A DNA stretch of 29,574 nt from UBA9337 sp038331135 (GTDB lineage Bacteria; Patescibacteriota; Minisyncoccia; Moranbacterales; UBA9337): positions 1 through 29,574 of the forward strand of contig JBBQOS010000006.1 of NCBI GenBank assembly GCA_038331135.1, in the 5' to 3' direction. Below are positions 27,555-29,574 of this stretch, one piece after another (within the stretch, counting starts at the first letter, position 1; each line of letters starts with the position of its first letter). The translations under genes were made by a program, and so were the position numbers. Below the pieces are notes generated by a model. The model made no database searches and was not told where the DNA came from. It saw nothing but the letters and a program-made list of their open reading frames with translations.

Positions 27555-28790
27555 ATGGCCGAAGTTAAACCCGATATAGAAACTTTCGCAAAAATTAAAG
27601 TAGTTGGAGTGGGAGGTAGCGGAAATAGTGCAGTGAGTAGAATGATTGATTCCAACATCAAGGGCGTTGAGTTTGTGGCAGTTAATACTGATTCTCAGGC
27701 CTTGCATCATTCACGTGCAGCCGAAAAAGTTCATATCGGTAAAAATTTGACCAAAGGATTGGGTGCAGGAATGAATCCAGAAATTGGAAGACAAGCTGCT
27801 GAAGAAAATCGAGATGAGATTCAAGAAGTTTTAAAGGGTACCGACATGGTTTTCGTTACTTGCGGCTTGGGTGGAGGAACTGGCTCTGGAGCTGGCCCGG
27901 TAGTGGCCGAAACTGCCAAGGAATTAGGAGCTTTGACTGTTGCGGTTGTTACTAAGCCGTTTGCTTTTGAAGGAGCGCAAAGACAAGCTATTGCCAATGA
28001 AGCTTTAGAAAATTTAAAAAAGAGAGTGGATACTTTTATTACAATTCATAATGACAGACTGCTTTCTATTATTGATAAAAAAGTTACCTTGATAAATTCA
28101 TTTAAAATTGTTGATGATGTGCTCCGTCAAGGAGTGCAAGGAATTTCTGATTTGATTACTAAGCCCGGAATTGTTAATGTTGACTTTGCCGATGTACGAG
28201 CGATTATGGCTGACAGTGGGAGCGCTTTGATGGGAATTGGAATTTCTAGTGGAGAAAATAGAGCAGCTGAAGCGGCCAAAGCTGCCATCAACAGTCCTCT
28301 TTTGGAACTTTCAATTGATGGAGCCAAGGGTGTATTGTTTAATGTCTCAGGATCAAGTGACCTGACAATGCTTGAAATTAACGAAGCGGCTAATATTATT
28401 ACTGAAAACGTTGATCCTAACGCTAAAGTTATTTTTGGAGCAGTGACTGATGATCAAGTAAGAAAAGGAGATTTGCATATTACAGTAGTCGCTACGGGAT
28501 TTGATACAGATGAATACGGAGATTCTCCTGCAGATATGATTGCCAGAGTGAGAAAGAATAATATCGTAGAAAAAGAAGAAATAATGGTGATGGAAAAAAG
28601 CTTGGATGAAATAGAAGAATCAATTCCAGAGAGAAGTGCTTTTCCAGTCAGAAAAATGGAGAGCCGGATGATAATTGAGGAAAAATTACAACCAAAAAGA
28701 ACCAGTTCAACGGTTTCAAGAAATGCCAATGATGATAGTGATGATGAACTTGAAATTCCAGCCTTTATTCGTCGAAAAATGGGAAAGTAA
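27555..28790 (+). CDS. ftsZ: Cell division protein FtsZ
   Basis: This tubulin-like GTPase forms the cytokinetic ring. The 411-residue protein has KIKVVGVGGSGNSAVSRMID at the start, the GTP signature GLGGGTGSGAGPVV near 104-117, the NDRLLSIIDKKVTL and VDFADVRAIM segments including the T7 catalytic loop, then a charged linker and the conserved C-terminal peptide LEIPAFIRRKMGK that binds FtsA. ATG 27555 gives the normal MAEVKPD-type start; an in-frame TTG at 27540 would add five residues. A strong terminator follows 26 bases after the stop. Confidence 0.97.
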   Translation: MAEVKPDIETFAKIKVVGVGGSGNSAVSRMIDSNIKGVEFVAVNTDSQALHHSRAAEKVHIGKNLTKGLGAGMNPEIGRQAAEENRDEIQEVLKGTDMVFVTCGLGGGTGSGAGPVVAETAKELGALTVAVVTKPFAFEGAQRQAIANEALENLKKRVDTFITIHNDRLLSIIDKKVTLINSFKIVDDVLRQGVQGISDLITKPGIVNVDFADVRAIMADSGSALMGIGISSGENRAAEAAKAAINSPLLELSIDGAKGVLFNVSGSSDLTMLEINEAANIITENVDPNAKVIFGAVTDDQVRKGDLHITVVATGFDTDEYGDSPADMIARVRKNNIVEKEEIMVMEKSLDEIEESIPERSAFPVRKMESRMIIEEKLQPKRTSSTVSRNANDDSDDELEIPAFIRRKMGK

Positions 28791-28815
28791 AAACAACTTA
28801 AAATCTTTCAGTAGT

Positions 28816-28850
28816 AAGAAGTATATACTTAAGTATATACTTCTTTTAAT
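28816..28850. terminator. Terminator after ftsZ (perfect 30-base palindrome)
   Basis: AAGAAGTATATACTT (28816-28830) and its exact complement (28831-28845) form a 15-pair stem followed by TTAAT. It is symmetrical, so a protein-binding palindrome is an alternative, but position favours termination. Confidence 0.7.
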
Positions 28851-29040
28851 TATTTATTTCAATCAAGTGTGGTGGTAAAAAATATAAAATGATGTTACAG
28901 TATAGTTATTAATTTTGGGTAGAAATCTTGGCTATGAATTTAATGTTAGGCTTAGCAAAATAGGGAATTTTTTTATTATTTTGTAGGTTTAAAATATTTA
29001 CAATAAATTTTTTATCTAATTAATTTTTAAAAAATATATT

Positions 29041-29574
29041 ATGAAAAAAATAATATTGGGGTTGGTTTTATTTTTATTATTTCCGGTGTTTTGTGACGCT
29101 TTTTCCTTAAATATAACTGCTGATATGCATGCAGGAAAGCAGAGCAAGAGAGATAAGGGCAACAGGGATGGCGTAGATAATGTAACTTATCCCAAAAAAT
29201 GGAAAGGTAATTTTAATAATTTTATTAAAAATCAAGCAGACCTGTATTTGATTTTGGGAGATAATATTAACGGTTCCAAAAAAGATTATAAATTATATCG
29301 AGACATGCGTAAGATAGTCGGGAAAAACAAACGTGAATCCTTATTCGTTAAGGGGAATCATGATAATGATAAAAATTATAAATATCTCTCAGCTAGTAAA
29401 TATTACATAACCGATAAAGATAATTGGAGAATAATAGTTTTGGATACCAATGAAAAAAATAAAATGTCTCAGACCCAGTTGGATTGGTTTAGGGAAATGC
29501 TAAAAACAGATAAAAAAGTATTGGTCGCTATGCATGAGCCACCTTTTGTTGTAAATTCCAATGAACCCATCTAT
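29041..29574 (+). CDS. Secreted calcineurin-like metallophosphoesterase (partial, runs off the right edge)
   Basis: The first 178 residues are visible. The N-terminus KKIILGLVLFLLFPVFCDAFS is a signal peptide or membrane anchor; cleavage after CDA is possible, and the single Cys is not in a good lipobox. The metallophosphoesterase blocks appear in order: ITADMHAGK (D-x-H, near 26-34), LILGDNING (GD, near 75-83), VKGNHDND (GNHD, near 108-115) and AMHEPPF (near 164-170). These ligate two metal ions in the phosphoesterase family. The substrate is unknown, and extracytoplasmic action is inferred from the leader. The region from ftsZ to here (28851-29040) shows no other gene. Confidence 0.85.
   Translation, partial: MKKIILGLVLFLLFPVFCDAFSLNITADMHAGKQSKRDKGNRDGVDNVTYPKKWKGNFNNFIKNQADLYLILGDNINGSKKDYKLYRDMRKIVGKNKRESLFVKGNHDNDKNYKYLSASKYYITDKDNWRIIVLDTNEKNKMSQTQLDWFREMLKTDKKVLVAMHEPPFVVNSNEPIY

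Overview
This is a low-GC bacterial chromosome segment. Several traits suggest a Candidate Phyla Radiation (Patescibacteria, probably Parcubacteria-like) genome: compact AT-rich genes, spacers full of short palindromic and tandem repeats, and many small single-gene versions of widespread proteins. The phylum assignment is inference from overall character; no rRNA or other decisive marker is in the window.

Layout. 1-3570: two tandem AbiE-type toxin-antitoxin pairs (AbiEi regulator plus AbiEii nucleotidyltransferase), separated and flanked by copies of a composite palindromic repeat. 3700-10330: envelope and housekeeping genes (murA, a Nudix hydrolase, a MazG-like pyrophosphohydrolase, mreB, a family 4 glycosyltransferase, and a mannose-1-phosphate guanylyltransferase with a cupin domain). 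10441-19129: a [NiFe]-hydrogenase island with hypC, hypD, a TrpR/YerC-like regulator, hypE, a 38-residue membrane peptide, a one-domain hypF on the minus strand, an unknown 190-residue protein, hydrogenase small and large subunits, a GxxExxY-family gene, and a shortened hypA. 19232-21571: a large minus-strand protein with a PP2C-like domain, one membrane helix and a propeller-like exterior. 22274-28790: housekeeping genes lepB, hisS, rpsU, yqeY, ybeY, a dgkA-like kinase, ftsA and ftsZ. The window ends inside a secreted calcineurin-like metallophosphoesterase.

The hydrogenase island is the most interesting part. The subunits resemble the delta and alpha subunits of group 3b (sulfhydrogenase-type) enzymes, but no electron-transfer subunits, HypB or maturation protease are nearby. 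The large subunit ends exactly at the histidine after which other enzymes are cleaved. HypF has only its Kae1-like domain, and HypA lacks its zinc-binding cysteines. HypF and HypE carry palindromic repeats read through in frame. A 20-base inverted repeat lies both upstream of the TrpR-like gene and between it and hypE, suggesting a local regulatory circuit. The GxxExxY gene sits between two imperfect inverted repeats of about 31 bases, as if it were a small inserted cassette.

No tRNA, rRNA, CRISPR array or recognisable transposase gene was seen.
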